DNA of 6,868 nucleotides from Anaerolineaceae bacterium UBA5838 (GTDB lineage: Bacteria > Chloroflexota > Anaerolineae > Anaerolineales > Anaerolineaceae). The stretch spans positions 42,790 through 49,657 of the forward strand of contig DJGU01000071.1 of the NCBI GenBank assembly GCA_002432795.1. The letters run 5' to 3'. A program made the translations under genes and the position numbers. The notes beneath the pieces are model-generated. The model was given only the letters and a program-made list of their open reading frames with translations. It was not told the DNA's origin and did no database searches. Of the stretch, positions 5,816 through 6,868 are shown in pieces (position 1 is the stretch's first letter; every line of letters begins with the position of its first letter).

Positions 5816-5841
5816 AAGAGCCAACCCCTCGGTTGGCTCTT
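5816..5841 (-). terminator. Hairpin between tsf and pyrH, likely attenuator or processing site
   Basis: AAGAGCCAACC (5816-5826) pairs perfectly with GGTTGGCTCTT (5831-5841), an 11-bp stem with a 4-base loop. On the minus strand it begins 7 bases after the tsf stop and is followed by ATTTTGCC, a short imperfect T-run. This may reduce rather than stop read-through into pyrH, or protect the 3' end of the rpsB-tsf message. The opposite orientation has a better T-run (TTTTGTTTCTT), but no plus-strand gene lies upstream of it to terminate. Confidence 0.6.
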
Positions 5842-5848
5842 TTGTTTC

Positions 5849-6478
5849 TTAAGCAGCTTCTTCCTCATCCGCTGTCTGTTGGGTGGTTTCCCCCAAAGAC
5901 CAGCGCACAAAGCGTCGAACCACGATGCGTTCACCCAGGGCGGCAACGCGATCGTTGATCAGATCGGTGACTGTGCGGCTTTCATCGCGGATGTATTTCT
6001 GATTCAGGAGGACATTCTCATCCTTGAACTTCTTCATGAAACCATCCACAATCTTTGGGATGATCGCTTCGGGCTTGCCCTCTGCGCGCACGCGCTCAGT
6101 GATCAGGGCGGTTTCTTCGGCTATCACCTCTTCGGGGATGTCGGCCTCGGAGACATACTTGGGCGAAGCGGCAGCGATTTGCAGCGCGATTTCGTGGGCA
6201 AGTTCCTTGAAGGTATCAGATTTGGCGACAAAGTCGGTTTCCGAATTGACCTCAACCAGAACTACCATGCGACCTTCACTGTGGATGTAGACTTCCAGGC
6301 GCCCTTCGGAGGCTTCGCGATTGGCGCGTTTTTCAGCTTTCTTCAAACCCTTCTCACGCAGTTCTTCCACGGCTTTGTCAAGATCGCCTTGTGAATTTTG
6401 CAGCGCACTACGGCAGTCCATGATGCCGCAACCGGTTTTCTCGCGCAGTTCTTTGATCATATCAATGGTGATTTCCAT
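5849..6478 (-). CDS. tsf: Translation elongation factor Ts
   Basis: Guanine nucleotide exchange factor that releases GDP from EF-Tu in the cytoplasm. The protein has 209 residues, clearly shorter than the E. coli factor (about 283), so this is the short form with a reduced core, as in Thermus and some other phyla. The N-terminal UBA-like domain (about 1-45) carries TGCGIMDCRSAL (15-26), where most homologues have TGAG or TGVG. The EF-Tu-contacting motif TDFVAK is at 81-86. The C-terminal core strand GERIVVRRFVRWSLGE (182-197) is followed by an acidic, alanine-ending tail. The ATG at 6478-6476 has AGAGGA six bases upstream. It lies 36 bp after rpsB and is followed by the hairpin before pyrH. 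Confidence 0.97.
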   Translation of the reverse strand: MEITIDMIKELREKTGCGIMDCRSALQNSQGDLDKAVEELREKGLKKAEKRANREASEGRLEVYIHSEGRMVVLVEVNSETDFVAKSDTFKELAHEIALQIAAASPKYVSEADIPEEVIAEETALITERVRAEGKPEAIIPKIVDGFMKKFKDENVLLNQKYIRDESRTVTDLINDRVAALGERIVVRRFVRWSLGETTQQTADEEEAA

Positions 6479-6499
6479 GTTTTTTCCTCTCTTGTCCGC

Positions 6500-6513
6500 A
6501 GCTCCAAGGAGCT
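6500..6513 (-). other. Small palindrome in the rpsB-tsf gap
   Basis: AGCTCC-AA-GGAGCT is a perfect palindrome just after the rpsB stop codon. As RNA it would give a 5-bp stem with a 4-base loop. No T-run follows, so it is not a terminator; its GGAG is too far from the tsf start to serve as the ribosome binding site. It may have no function. Confidence 0.3.
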
Positions 6514-6514
6514 A

Positions 6515-6868
6515 TTATGCTTGTACGTCCGTATCATCCTCTTCGGACTCAGACTCTTGCTCATAAACAATCTTGGCACGAGTAGAATCGCCAAGCAGCA
6601 TTTCGTCATCAAGTTCTTCATCCTCGTCAATGCGGCGTGAGATGGTGGAGCGGGTTTCAACCACAGTTTCCTCTTCTTCATCCTTGCGCATCATTTTGCC
6701 TTCGATTACTGCATCAGCCATGCGGCCAACAAGTAATTTGATGGCGCGGATAGCGTCATCATTGGAAGGGATCACGTAATCAATATCGTTAGGATTGCAG
6801 TTGGTATCTACCAATGCGATCACAGGAATGCCCTTCAGATTGGCTTCACGCACAGCGGTGTCTTCGCG
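6515..6868 (-). CDS. rpsB: 30S ribosomal protein S2, C-terminal part (5' end outside the window)
   Basis: The last 117 residues of ribosomal protein S2, a component of the 30S subunit needed for mRNA binding near the platform. The frame is open to the window edge, so the start is missing because of the window limit and not because of damage. Conserved S2 sequence is clear: REANLKGIPVIALVDTN (visible residues 7-23), DYVIPSNDDAIRAIKLL (30-46) and ADAVIEG (51-57). After that point most S2 proteins end within a few to some tens of residues; here a 60-residue tail follows, 23 of them D or E, with an ESESEEDDTD stretch near the end. It is the first visible gene of the rpsB-tsf-pyrH operon; its promoter lies outside. 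Confidence 0.96.
   Translation of the reverse strand, partial: REDTAVREANLKGIPVIALVDTNCNPNDIDYVIPSNDDAIRAIKLLVGRMADAVIEGKMMRKDEEEETVVETRSTISRRIDEDEELDDEMLLGDSTRAKIVYEQESESEEDDTDVQA

Noticed and set aside
5786..5824. A 13-residue N-terminal extension of UMP kinase from a TTG
   Set aside because: The TTG lies in the stem of the tsf-pyrH hairpin and lacks a ribosome binding site; the ATG at 5785 has one and gives the normal family length.
5753..6394. A 213-codon plus-strand open frame opposite tsf
   Set aside because: tsf is unmistakable on the minus strand, and the plus-strand translation is an unassigned mixture without domain signs.

Overview
The window looks like a chromosomal segment of a free-living bacterium of moderate GC content. 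I favour Chloroflexota, perhaps Anaerolineae. The grounds are soft: a short EF-Ts, mixed ATG/TTG starts, and scattered intergenic repeats of the GTCATYCTGARCG type. No rRNA, tRNA, CRISPR array, transposase or phage structural gene is visible.

Layout. Positions 1-234 hold no recognisable gene, only two A/T-rich palindromes. A nitroreductase-family flavoprotein follows on the minus strand (235-774). Three or four plus-strand genes come next: an FRG-domain protein (936-1769), a small four-helix membrane protein 47 bp downstream (1817-2284), a Nudix hydrolase (2402-2872), and a bacterial dynamin-like GTPase (3219-4979). A 346-bp gap before the dynamin gene carries degenerate repeats and a 15-bp tandem repeat next to a consensus -10 box. 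The right end is a housekeeping operon on the minus strand, transcribed toward the dynamin gene: rpsB (5' part outside the window), tsf, then pyrH. It ends in a strong intrinsic terminator squeezed between the two convergent stop codons.

How the genes relate. rpsB-tsf-pyrH is the classical translation/UMP-kinase cluster, and frr, its usual last member, is absent from the expected place. The plus-strand genes form an accessory block. The FRG gene and the membrane-protein gene are close enough to be co-transcribed. The Nudix and dynamin genes appear to have their own short-leader promoters, with GGTACAAT and GGTATAAT at -10. No complete new system is proven here. The FRG/membrane pair and the dynamin gene with its tandem-repeat promoter region are the parts most worth following up.
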